Source of the DNA: Nostoc sp. CHAB 5844
Lineage (GTDB): Bacteria > Cyanobacteriota > Cyanobacteriia > Cyanobacteriales > Nostocaceae
Direction: 5' to 3'
NCBI RefSeq assembly: GCF_020829595.1
Contig: NZ_JAIVFW010000001.1
Span: 310,001 to 374,000 of the forward strand
DNA length: 64,000 nt
A program made the translations under genes and the position numbers. The stretch's first letter is position 1. Each line of letters starts with the position of its first letter. Shown here in pieces: positions 36,451-44,419 of the stretch. Below the pieces are notes generated by a model. That model was not told where the DNA came from, searched no databases, and saw nothing but the letters and a program-made list of their open reading frames with translations.

Positions 36451-36874
36451 ATGTCTTACGCCCCATCCGCTCACTGGAACCAATTCTTTGTTAATTCAAC
36501 AGAAGACGCTTTAATTCGAGCAGAACGTCATCCACCTATACGCGAAATTGAGCCAAATTACTTTGTTGAACATCATGCAATACGGTTCGGTTAACGTTTT
36601 AATCTTGTTAAGATCCCCCCAACCCCCCCTTAAAAAGGGGGGCTAATAACCCTCTTTTACCCTCTTAAAAAGGGGGTCGCCGCAGGCGGAGGATCTTAAC
36701 CGAACCGTATTGGAACATCATGGACAAACTATGCATTTTTTCTCTAAAGAATATTTGCTAGACCTTTTATCTGAGTGGAAAAATGTAGAGCTAAAATATT
36801 ACGAAATCTTCCATGAGCAAACAGGTAAGCTGTTTAAACGAGTGTGGTGGGGCAAGGCAATACAGCCTGACTAA
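36451..36874 (+). pseudogene. remnant of a SAM-dependent methyltransferase, interrupted by a MITE
   Basis: Starts MSYAPSAHWNQFFVNSTEDA and runs to EPNYFVEHH, where a 135-bp element is inserted. Removing the element and one target copy restores the frame: FVEHHGQTMHFFSKEYLLDL then LSEWKNVELKYYEIFHEQTG and KLFKRVWWGKAIQPD-stop. The second half is typical of the C-terminus of class I SAM methyltransferases. The SAM-binding Rossmann core (GxGxG) is missing, so the gene had already lost its middle before the insertion. Total 92 codons when healed. It begins 7 bp after the esterase stop codon and would have been in the same transcript. Confidence 0.85.
36578..36712. mobile_element. 135-bp MITE with 17-bp terminal inverted repeats and a 10-bp target duplication
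   Basis: Left end CAATACGGTTCGGTTAA (36578-36594) is the exact reverse complement of the right end 36696-36712. The target sequence GAACATCATG is present at 36568-36577 and again at 36713-36722. The interior holds AAGATCC/GGATCTT and C-run/G-run palindromes but no coding frame. It is a non-autonomous element needing a transposase in trans. The TIR sequence is one I remember as widespread in Nostoc genomes; no other copy lies in this window. Confidence 0.92.
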
Positions 36875-37041
36875 TCTCCAGTAGCAATTACTGAAGAAAC
36901 CTAGTACCGCTGCGCGGAAGTCAAAAGTCAAAAGAATTGTATTCTGGGCTTTTGCGCCATTTTGAATGGTATGTCTATTTACGCCGCATTGTACTAGTTT
37001 CTGAATTCTGTTTTTTTCAATCAACAACAACGAATATCTCC

Positions 37042-38040
37042 ATGTCCATACCAACAACTAAACTCGGTCAAACTGGATTGACTGTTTCGCGCCTTGTGCT
37101 TGGCACAATGACCTTCGGCTTGCAAACTGACGAAGAAACATCCAGAAAGATTCTCGATACTGCTGCTGATGCTGGTATCAACTTTTTGGATACAGCCGAT
37201 GTTTATCCGTTGGGTGGCGGACTTACTACTGCTGGGCGTACCGAAGAAATTATTGGGCGCTGGCTGAAAGGCAAACGTGAACATTTTATACTGGCTACCA
37301 AGGCTGTCGGCAAGGTTGGCCCTGCGCCTTGGGATCAAGGTGCTTCACGCAAACATATTTTAGATGCGATCAATGCTTCCTTGAGACGACTGGGAACTGA
37401 TTATGTTGACCTGTACCAATTGCATTCTGATGATGCTTCAACTCCCCTTGATGAAACTCTAGAAGCACTGGATACGGTAGTTCGTGCCGGGAAAGTACGT
37501 TATATCGGAGTTTCTAATTTCATAGCTTACAGACTCGCCCGTGCTTTGGGTCGCGCTGATGTACGCAATTTAACTCGTTTCGTCTCGATTCAGCCACGGT
37601 ACAACCTGTTATTCCGGGAGATTGAGCGAGAATTATTGCCCCTGGCGAAAGAAGAAGGACTGGGTGTAATTCCTTACAATCCTCTGGCGGGTGGTCTGCT
37701 AACGGGGAAACACAATTTCGCTCAAGGCCCTACCGCCGGAACTCGGTTCACCTTGGGTGCAGCCGCAGAACGTTATCAAGAACGCTACTGGCGCGATCGC
37801 GAATTTAATACTGTTGAGGAATTACGTACAGTGGCAGATCATGCTGGATTATCCCTCACTACCTTAGCTTTAGCTTGGGTTCTGGCTAATCCAATTATCA
37901 CTGCCCCCATCATTGGTGCAAGTCGTCCAGAACAACTAAGTGACACTCTCAAGGCTTTGGAAGTAACACTCGACGACAATTTAAAACAAAAACTCGACGA
38001 TATTACCGCAGAATACCGGAAGGGAGATTCGCTGCGTTAG
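37042..38040 (+). CDS. aldo/keto reductase
   Basis: A 332-residue NAD(P)H-dependent TIM-barrel reductase from the ATG at 37042 (an upstream in-frame start at 36937 has no family support). The catalytic tetrad is visible: Asp and Tyr in FLDTADVYPLG, Lys in LATKAVGKVG and His in DLYQLHSDD. Cofactor segments include IGVSNFIAYRL and IIGASRPEQLSDT. Reduces aldehydes or ketones to alcohols. It lies in the same-strand island after the methyltransferase fossil and could reduce a carbonyl product of the monooxygenases. Confidence 0.93.
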   Translation: MSIPTTKLGQTGLTVSRLVLGTMTFGLQTDEETSRKILDTAADAGINFLDTADVYPLGGGLTTAGRTEEIIGRWLKGKREHFILATKAVGKVGPAPWDQGASRKHILDAINASLRRLGTDYVDLYQLHSDDASTPLDETLEALDTVVRAGKVRYIGVSNFIAYRLARALGRADVRNLTRFVSIQPRYNLLFREIERELLPLAKEEGLGVIPYNPLAGGLLTGKHNFAQGPTAGTRFTLGAAAERYQERYWRDREFNTVEELRTVADHAGLSLTTLALAWVLANPIITAPIIGASRPEQLSDTLKALEVTLDDNLKQKLDDITAEYRKGDSLR

Positions 38041-38049
38041 TTACGAGAA

Positions 38050-38104
38050 GGGAAAGGCAAAAGGCAAAAGGCAAAAGTCAAAAGTTAAAAGTCAAAAGTA
38101 AAAG
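38050..38104. repeat. short tandem repeat AAAAGGCA / AAAAGTC
   Basis: Several degenerate 7-8-base units of the form AAAGGCA and AAAGTCA directly before the binding-protein gene. A typical short tandem repeat of filamentous cyanobacteria. Confidence 0.7.
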
Positions 38105-38111
38105 AAGAATT

Positions 38112-39161
38112 ATGATTAAACGCCGTCGTTTTCTCAATGTTGCGACATCAGGTATATGTGGATTTTCTACGGCATATCTGTTGGGAAGTTGTAGCCAACA
38201 AAGCCAACAAAGCCAGCAGAAAGTAATCACAAGTTCCAATGTCTTGGATATCAAAACTAAGGTTCTCCACATGGGATATCAAAGTGCGGGGGATCTTGTG
38301 CGAAATCGGAAAGTTTTAGAGAAACGCTTAGAGCCATTAGGAATTAAGGTAGAATGGGCGCAATTTGTCCAAGGGCCGCAACTCATGGAAGGAATGGCTG
38401 CGGGCAAGGTTGATGTCGGATCAGTAGGAGAAACGCCACCAATTTTTGCTCAAGTCGCTGGATCAAAGCTTGTTTATGTTGTCGGTACGCAGAGAACCCA
38501 AAGAACAGGAACAAGTAGTGTGATTGCTGTACCACCAGAGTCGTCACTAACAAAGTTTGAGGAAATTAAGGGGCAAGAAGTATATTTTCAAAAAGGCTCG
38601 GCATCGCACTATTTTATTCTCAGAGCTTTACAATCTATTGGCTTGACTATTAAAGATATTAAAATTAGAAGTCTTCCGACTATCGAAGCGCGGGCTGCTT
38701 TTCTGCAAGGTAAAATTCCAGTTTGGATGACAGGAGATCCGCACTATGCGATCGCCCAAAAAATGGGTCGAATTCGCGTCCTTAGAGATTCTGTTGGGCT
38801 AGATTCTCCTGGTAGCTACTACATTGCTGACAGAACGTTTGCCGAAGAAAATCCAGGCTTGCTCAAAATTATCATCGAGGAACTTCATGCCCTTGATAAA
38901 TGGGCAGAACAGAATCGAAGTGAAGTGGCCAAATTAATGATCACGGAGCAAAAGCTGGATGAGGATGTGGTAGCCAGAGTGATGTCCCGTCGCACTTTTG
39001 CCGGTCGCAGAGGTCTCAGCCCTGCACTGATTACGGAACAACAACGTGTAGCAGATTTGTTCTTTGAGGCAGGTGTCATACCCAAGAAAATCAACATTCA
39101 GGAAGCCTTACTCTCGCCTGATTTGTATGCTGCAATCACCCCCCAAGAAATTATGGTCTAA
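38112..39161 (+). CDS. sulfonate/nitrate-type ABC substrate-binding lipoprotein (SsuA-like)
   Basis: A 349-residue periplasmic binding protein. It begins MIKRRRFLNVATSGICGFST and has the lipobox LLGSC at about residues 24-28, so it is a lipoprotein. Body motifs GYQSAGDLVRNRKVLEKRL, WAQFVQGPQLMEGMAAGKVD, DVGSVGETPPIFAQVAGSK and LTKFEEIKGQEVYFQKGSAS are those of the aliphatic-sulfonate (SsuA/TauA) branch. No SsuB/SsuC permease or ATPase gene follows; the next transporter is of exporter type. It may use permease parts encoded elsewhere. Its presence is the main clue that the island takes up an organosulfur compound. Confidence 0.9.
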   Translation: MIKRRRFLNVATSGICGFSTAYLLGSCSQQSQQSQQKVITSSNVLDIKTKVLHMGYQSAGDLVRNRKVLEKRLEPLGIKVEWAQFVQGPQLMEGMAAGKVDVGSVGETPPIFAQVAGSKLVYVVGTQRTQRTGTSSVIAVPPESSLTKFEEIKGQEVYFQKGSASHYFILRALQSIGLTIKDIKIRSLPTIEARAAFLQGKIPVWMTGDPHYAIAQKMGRIRVLRDSVGLDSPGSYYIADRTFAEENPGLLKIIIEELHALDKWAEQNRSEVAKLMITEQKLDEDVVARVMSRRTFAGRRGLSPALITEQQRVADLFFEAGVIPKKINIQEALLSPDLYAAITPQEIMV

Positions 39162-39168
39162 AGCATCG

Positions 39169-39334
39169 ATTCAGTAATCAAAAACCTAACCCCCCAGCCC
39201 CCTTCCCTAGTAGGGAAGGGGGAGCCAAACTCTCCTCTCCTCGTAGGAGCGAAAAGTCTGATCGGAGGAAGCCTCCGATCAGAACTTTTCAAGACAGAGG
39301 GGTAGAGGGAGAGGTTCTTTCAAGATTACTGAAT
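39169..39334. repeat. 166-bp MITE-like element with a strong internal hairpin
   Basis: ATTCAGTAATC (39169-39179) is the reverse complement of 39324-39334. Inside, 39251-39290 forms a near-perfect 40-base palindrome (GAAAAGTCTGATCGGAGG around AAG), and a CCCTTCCCTAGTAGGGAAGG stem lies at about 39200-39220. It fills the gap between the binding protein and the ABC transporter. No gene in 39162-39466. Confidence 0.65.
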
Positions 39335-39466
39335 TGGTGTTCTAGTCCTCATTACCCCTGATGTTCGCTCAATTGCATAAGAAGTTGGATAGTAATGATT
39401 TTCTTTCAACTATCGGACGGCGTATCCAGTCGTCCATTTTTATTCTGCCCATAGATATCGACTTTC

Positions 39467-41317
39467 ATGACTAAAAAAATCAGAAGATCCAAATCTTTTC
39501 AACGTGCTGCTGATGCACCTGACCTGCCATCAACTCCATTTTGGTTCATTTGCTATTTTGTTAACCAGTTCCGCTGGTGGTATTTGTTAATGGTAATCCT
39601 GGAGATAATGCACGCAACCTGTGGTATTATGTTGCCCTATGCGATTGGCGAGATTATCCGCAGCGTCACGCGATCGCCTGGTGATAGCAAGCACATTTTT
39701 GATGCCGTTAGCCAACCCCTAATGCTGTTCATCGGCTTGAGTTTGGGTGAAGTAGTATTTGGGCGCTCAGCTGGACTTCTGCAAACTATCCTCCATCCCA
39801 TCCACCGCCAGCATATCGTTCGCTCCTTATATGCCTATTTGCAGCAGCATTCGCATCGCTACCTGAGTAGTAGTTTTGCTGGGGCTTTGGCACATCGCAT
39901 TGGTGAAACTTCTTTGGGTGTTACACAAACAATGCAAATGTTGATTACGGAATTTATGTCTGTAATCGTTGTGTATATTGTCTCCACGATATTACTGTAT
40001 CGCGTCCATCCTCCCTTAGCTGCATTCGTAGGTATATGGGCAGTTCTCTTCATTAGTATTTCGTTCTGGCTGGCAACTCGCTGCCGAATTTACTCCCGCA
40101 GAGCCGCAGCTGCCAGAAGTGAGACAACAGGCATTATTGTAGATACGGTGACAAATCTCATCAGCAGTCGGCTGTTTGCTCGGCTGGGTTTTGAACGACG
40201 CTACTTAAATGAGCAATTAAAGCACGAACTCAAACATGTGAGAGAGTCTAACTGGTATTCGGAACGTATTCGCTGGTTTCAGTTCATCTCAGCAGCGGTT
40301 TTGAAAATTGGGACTTTGTATTACTCGCTTTCTCTCTGGAGTCAAGGAGCGATCGCATCTGCTGATTTTGTTGTCGCCACCAGTCTATCACTATTGATTA
40401 TCAGTGAAGCCCGTAATTTAAGCCGACGGTTTATCGAATTCTTTGAACATATCGGCAATGTCGCCAATGGTGTGTTCACAATTGTGCAACCCCATGAGTT
40501 GATTGATCGCGAGCAAGCGATCGCTCATTCAATCACCCAAGGTAAAATTGAGTTTCGGCAAGTGTATTTCAACTACTCGGCTGGCAAGAAAGTATTTGAA
40601 AATCTCTCTATTACTATTCAATCAGGTGAGCGTGTTGGACTAGTAGGCTTTTCCGGCTCAGGCAAATCCACCTTTGTGAATCTGATTTTGCGTCTATTTG
40701 ACCCCCAATCGGGACAGATTCTCATTGATGGGGTTGATATTCGAGACATGACTCAAGAGGCGCTACACGCTCAGATCAGTTTAATTCCCCAAGATCCATC
40801 TTTGTTTCATCGCACGTTGATGGAAAATATTCGTTATGGGCGACTGGATGCAACTGATGAGGAAGTGATTGAAGCGGCACGTAAAGCTTATGCTCACGAT
40901 TTCATCAGCCAAATCAAGGAAGGTTATGATTCGCTGGTGGGTGAACGCGGTGTTAAACTATCGGGAGGTCAAAGACAGCGAATTGCGATCGCACGAGTCA
41001 TCCTCAAAGATGCACCAATCCTCATCTTGGATGAAGCCACTTCCAGCCTTGACTCGATCACCGAAAAAGCAATTCAAGATACTTTAGACTTAGCGATGCA
41101 TGGAAAAACAGTCATCGTCGTCGCTCATCGTTTATCTACTATCGCCCATCTCGACCGCATTTTAGTATTTGATCAAGGTCGAATTGTAGAAGATGGTACC
41201 CATGCCAAATTGTTGGCACGGAGCGGTGCTTACTACAGGTTATGGAAAATGCAGGCTGGTGGATTCCTTCCTGTAGAAGCCAGTAATAAGAATGTAGCGA
41301 GCAGAACTCCTGGCTAA
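39467..41317 (+). CDS. ABC half-transporter, fused membrane and ATPase domains (exporter type)
   Basis: A 616-residue ABCB/MsbA-like protein. Residues about 30-330 hold six membrane helices; the nucleotide-binding domain follows with Walker A GFSGSGKSTFVN, Q-loop LIPQDPSLFHRT, signature KLSGGQRQRIAIARV, Walker B ILILDEATSSLDS and the H-loop VVAHRLST. All motifs are intact, so it is an active ATPase that works as a homodimer. Fusion type and topology are those of exporters of lipids, peptides or drugs, not of sulfonate importers. In this island it may expel a toxic product or be unrelated. Confidence 0.93.
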   Translation: MTKKIRRSKSFQRAADAPDLPSTPFWFICYFVNQFRWWYLLMVILEIMHATCGIMLPYAIGEIIRSVTRSPGDSKHIFDAVSQPLMLFIGLSLGEVVFGRSAGLLQTILHPIHRQHIVRSLYAYLQQHSHRYLSSSFAGALAHRIGETSLGVTQTMQMLITEFMSVIVVYIVSTILLYRVHPPLAAFVGIWAVLFISISFWLATRCRIYSRRAAAARSETTGIIVDTVTNLISSRLFARLGFERRYLNEQLKHELKHVRESNWYSERIRWFQFISAAVLKIGTLYYSLSLWSQGAIASADFVVATSLSLLIISEARNLSRRFIEFFEHIGNVANGVFTIVQPHELIDREQAIAHSITQGKIEFRQVYFNYSAGKKVFENLSITIQSGERVGLVGFSGSGKSTFVNLILRLFDPQSGQILIDGVDIRDMTQEALHAQISLIPQDPSLFHRTLMENIRYGRLDATDEEVIEAARKAYAHDFISQIKEGYDSLVGERGVKLSGGQRQRIAIARVILKDAPILILDEATSSLDSITEKAIQDTLDLAMHGKTVIVVAHRLSTIAHLDRILVFDQGRIVEDGTHAKLLARSGAYYRLWKMQAGGFLPVEASNKNVASRTPG

Positions 41318-41354
41318 TCAGCTGTCGCGCATCTAACGCCGCACATTTTTTCGT

Positions 41355-41388
41355 GTTGACTGTTAGCTGCTGACGGTTAACAGTCAAC
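41355..41388 (+). terminator. hairpin after the ABC transporter gene
   Basis: GTTGACTGTTA (41355-41365) is the reverse complement of 41378-41388 with a 12-base loop; no U run follows. It may mark the 3' end of the 31-41 kb island transcript. Confidence 0.45.
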
Positions 41389-41512
41389 GAACCTTATGAG
41401 TAATTGTGTAATTTAAAATGTATATTTGTTGAACCCAACTTAAAACTGCTATAGAATATTTGCATTTGTGTTTGGTGCAAATTTAGATATTTTTAGTTAA
41501 TAGAGAATATAT

Positions 41513-42139
41513 ATGCAGTTGAGGTTATTTGCTGACAAATTAGCAATTGTGGCAAAAGCTTCAGTCATTTTAGCTCTAGCTTTAGCCTCCACAATTGCCG
41601 ACGAGCGCCCAAGTTACGCTGGTGAAGAAAAATTTTTCTGCATCCAAGAAAAAGGTGTACCAGTCACGAAGGTACGTACTTCACGCGGGCCGGAAACGTT
41701 TTTACGCTGGGTTAACAAAGGCTTTGTACGTTCTGGGTTCAATCCTAAAAAGCGCTGTCTGGCGGTTTCGGCACGTCTGCAACGCTACTATGATAACGGC
41801 AATCTCTTTTTTACAAGTCGTGAAAAAGTCAATGGCTACCCTGTAATTTGTATTGCCAATTACAAAGGTATTCCTTGTACATCAGACAACATTCTTGTGA
41901 CTCTCCAACCAGGAACAAATGCACAAGCAATGTTGAAACAAATCCATGATTTTCGTCGTGGTGTAAATGTTGGTGATCAACCAATTAATCTAGGTGGACA
42001 CCAACCTCTGTCTTATTTTGATGGCGAGTTATATCTTAATGTCAAAGAATTGGTAGACTCTGCTGATAGTGGCGATGCTGATCAACTTCCAAGAACTAAC
42101 AGAAACCAGAGTTCACCCACTGTAGAACCACGGTTTTAA
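41513..42139 (+). CDS. exported COP23-domain protein
   Basis: A 208-residue protein with a signal sequence (LAIVAKASVILALALAST). The mature part matches COP23, first described as a circadian-oscillating envelope protein of Cyanothece: EEKFFCIQEKGVPVTKVRTS, FNPKKRCLAVSARLQRY, VNGYPVICIANYKGIPC, four cysteines in two probable disulphide pairs, then ILVTLQPGTNAQAML. Molecular function unknown. In filamentous cyanobacteria such genes often lie next to trypsin-like protease genes, as here. Confidence 0.88.
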   Translation: MQLRLFADKLAIVAKASVILALALASTIADERPSYAGEEKFFCIQEKGVPVTKVRTSRGPETFLRWVNKGFVRSGFNPKKRCLAVSARLQRYYDNGNLFFTSREKVNGYPVICIANYKGIPCTSDNILVTLQPGTNAQAMLKQIHDFRRGVNVGDQPINLGGHQPLSYFDGELYLNVKELVDSADSGDADQLPRTNRNQSSPTVEPRF

Positions 42140-42166
42140 CTTTCATCAACTGTGGAGTTAGTTCAA

Positions 42167-42961
42167 ATGAAAGGGCTGTGGCTAAGGTACAAGCTTGGTC
42201 AAATAATTTGTGTTGCTTTATGTCTTGGTGGGCTGTTTCTCATACTACCAAGACAACAATTTATTTTAGGTAATGATAAACACACTCAATCATTTGCACT
42301 TTCATCAAAACAAATACAAATAATTGCCAAAACTGTCACTGTCAAAGTCTTGTCTCAAGAGTTCATTGGTTCAGGGACTTTGATTGCACGTAATGGTCAA
42401 ATTTATACTGTCATGACCAATGCTCACGTACTGCGTGCTGCGTCTTCCCCTTATAAAATTCAAACTCCAGATGGGCAGATTTACAAAGCAACTGTCAGCA
42501 AAACTCGGCAATTGGAAAATGATGATTTAGCGGTTTTGCAGTTTTACAGTCAGGATGCAGAGTATCCAGTAGCAACGTTAGGGAAATCGTCTCAGTTGCA
42601 AATTAAGGAAAAAGTATTTGTTGGGGGATTTATCCAGAATCCGAATATTCAAGAAAAGCAAAATCAATTTATACTTACTGAAGGTCAAGTTTCACTATTG
42701 CTGGATAAAGCCTTGGAGGGAGGATATCAAATTGCCTATACTAATGATGTGCGTAAAGGAATGAGTGGCGCACCATTATTGAATGTTCGGGGTGAGGTTG
42801 TGGGAATTAACGGCTGGCGCAAAGATCCTGTGTGGCAAAGTCTAGAATTTTATCAAGATGGCACTCAACCAAGTAAAACGCTACAAGATATGATTAATCA
42901 ATCTAGTATGGCAGTGCCAATCAAAAAAGGGTCTCAACAAGCAAACTTTTGTGATTATTAG
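42167..42961 (+). CDS. exported trypsin-like serine protease
   Basis: About 264 residues. A membrane anchor/signal (GQIICVALCLGGLFLIL) precedes the S1-type domain. Triad: His in VMTNAHVLRA, Asp in LENDDLAVLQF, Ser in RKGMSGAPLLNV. The start may be ATG 42167 or the GTG at 42152. The last eight residues (QQANFCDY) run directly into the decayed next gene in the same frame through a TAG, so the C-terminus may be a product of recombination or of a nonsense mutation. It follows the COP23 gene by 27 bp (likely co-transcribed). Confidence 0.85.
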   Translation: MKGLWLRYKLGQIICVALCLGGLFLILPRQQFILGNDKHTQSFALSSKQIQIIAKTVTVKVLSQEFIGSGTLIARNGQIYTVMTNAHVLRAASSPYKIQTPDGQIYKATVSKTRQLENDDLAVLQFYSQDAEYPVATLGKSSQLQIKEKVFVGGFIQNPNIQEKQNQFILTEGQVSLLLDKALEGGYQIAYTNDVRKGMSGAPLLNVRGEVVGINGWRKDPVWQSLEFYQDGTQPSKTLQDMINQSSMAVPIKKGSQQANFCDY

Positions 42962-43231
42962 CTTACTAACTGGCACGTAGTACAAAAACCAGGAAATTAC
43001 ACACTCCAGACAAGTGACGGTCAAAAATATACAGTTAACTCTAGCCAAGTTCAACGATTCTCAGGTGTTGATTTAGCAACGGTAAAGTTTACTAATACCC
43101 GTAACTACAGAGTCGCTGAACAAGGCAATTCTGACCAAATTACAACAGGACAAACAGTTTATGTGTTTGGTTGGGCAGATCCAGTCCCGCAGATTACAGA
43201 ACGTAGCTCACAATTTTTAACTGGATGCTAA
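42962..43231 (+). pseudogene. decayed trypsin-like protease, middle fragment
   Basis: In the same frame as the preceding gene and starting right after its TAG: LTNWHVVQKPGNYTLQTSDG, QKYTVNSSQVQRFSGVDLAT, VKFTNTRNYRVAEQGNSDQI, VYVFGWADPVPQITERSSQF. The His (NWHVV) and Asp (GVDLATV) of the triad are present; the Ser part (GMSGGP) has been lost. It matches the two intact proteases downstream but belongs to a separate copy. Confidence 0.85.
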
Positions 43232-43391
43232 AGGCGATCGCCAACAAAGCCGCACAATGGGTGAAGCAGCACTCCGCATCGATAAACGTTTTGCTGATGT
43301 CGCTTTTTTGAAAGAAAATCTTTGGGGCGATCGCTTACTCGCAGATACTAAAAAATTCCTACAATATTTAAATAAGAAATCATTACATTAA
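43224..43391 (+). pseudogene. C-terminal fragment of a TPR-type protein
   Basis: After a +1 frame change the sequence continues DAKGDRQQSRTMGEAALRID, KRFADVAFLKENLWGDRLLA, DTKKFLQYLNKKSLH-stop. The pattern is that of the tail of TPR-containing proteins. It suggests that the ancestral gene was a protease-TPR fusion, from which the middle has been deleted. Confidence 0.7.
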
Positions 43392-43423
43392 CTGTTAATT
43401 TTTTATACAAAGCCTTGCTATTT

Positions 43424-44347
43424 ATGAAATTATCATTTTGGTTTAATCCAATTATTAGTTTAGTTAGTGCAAGTGCGATCGTGCTATTGCAAGTTCAAAA
43501 CCTAACTGCTTTACCTCTACCACAAGTCGATAATGCTGTTTCACCTGCACTCCAGGTCAATAATGCTGCTTTAACTGCACCAGAAGTCAATAAAATTGCT
43601 AAACAAATTACCGTTCGTATTGACGGAGCAAACACAGGTTCAGGAGTGATTGTTAACCAGCAAGGTAACACTTACACTGTGTTAACTAATATGCACGTTG
43701 TGGAATATGCAGGAAACTATCGTCTTCAAACCTATGATGGCAGAGTTTATGCTTTTACCCATAAACAAACCCAAACTGTATCAAGAGGCGTAGATTTAGC
43801 AGTATTGGAATTTACTACTACAGCAACATATCACACAGCCGAAATTGGTAATTCTGACCAATTAAATGAGGGTATGTCAGTTTATGTTGCTGGTTGGGCA
43901 GACCCAGATGCTATTAGTAACCAACGCAGTTACCGCTTTCAAGATGGACGAATTGCAGCACGTATCACTGGTGGTAGAAATGGTTATAACTTAGTCTATA
44001 GCAATGTCACAAAACCTGGAATGAGTGGCGGCCCAATATTAGATGAGCAGGGTCGTTTGGTTGGAATTAATGGGCAAGCTTTAACTGATGAAAGAATTGA
44101 AGTAACAGATTTTTATGGAATTCCCATTAATATTTATTTAAAATTTGCCGCAGAGAATAAAATACCTAGTTCAAATAATATAGATTCTCAGAAACCCTCT
44201 TTGTCTATAGAGCCTCAAAATCCGTTTTTGAATCAAGATCATATAAACAATCTATTGTTAGAGCAAACAATATTAAATAATAATCAAAATCAAATCAATC
44301 CTCAGATAAACGATATTTTTATTGACACAAATTTTTCCAATACTTAG
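43424..44347 (+). CDS. exported trypsin-like serine protease, second copy
   Basis: About 307 residues from the ATG at 43424. Signal sequence (FNPIISLVSASAIVLLQ), then a tandem 14-residue repeat (LPQVDNAVSPALQV / NNAALTAPEVNK-like), then the S1 domain: TVRIDGANTGSGVIVNQQGN, His in LTNMHVVEYA, Asp in RGVDLAVLEF, VAGWADPDAI and Ser in KPGMSGGPILDEQGRLVGING. The C-terminal 70 residues are Asn/Gln-rich and low-complexity. Close to the protease part of the next gene, from which it probably duplicated. Confidence 0.9.
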   Translation: MKLSFWFNPIISLVSASAIVLLQVQNLTALPLPQVDNAVSPALQVNNAALTAPEVNKIAKQITVRIDGANTGSGVIVNQQGNTYTVLTNMHVVEYAGNYRLQTYDGRVYAFTHKQTQTVSRGVDLAVLEFTTTATYHTAEIGNSDQLNEGMSVYVAGWADPDAISNQRSYRFQDGRIAARITGGRNGYNLVYSNVTKPGMSGGPILDEQGRLVGINGQALTDERIEVTDFYGIPINIYLKFAAENKIPSSNNIDSQKPSLSIEPQNPFLNQDHINNLLLEQTILNNNQNQINPQINDIFIDTNFSNT

Positions 44348-44419
44348 TATCTGGCATAGTTAACTTTTACATTCGCAATTGTGTGGCAACGACCACGGCA
44401 ATATCTACTTTACACATTT

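Noticed and set aside
38112-41317. Complete sulfonate importer (SsuABC)
   Set aside because: The ATPase gene is fused to six membrane helices of exporter type; no separate permease or ATPase follows the binding protein.
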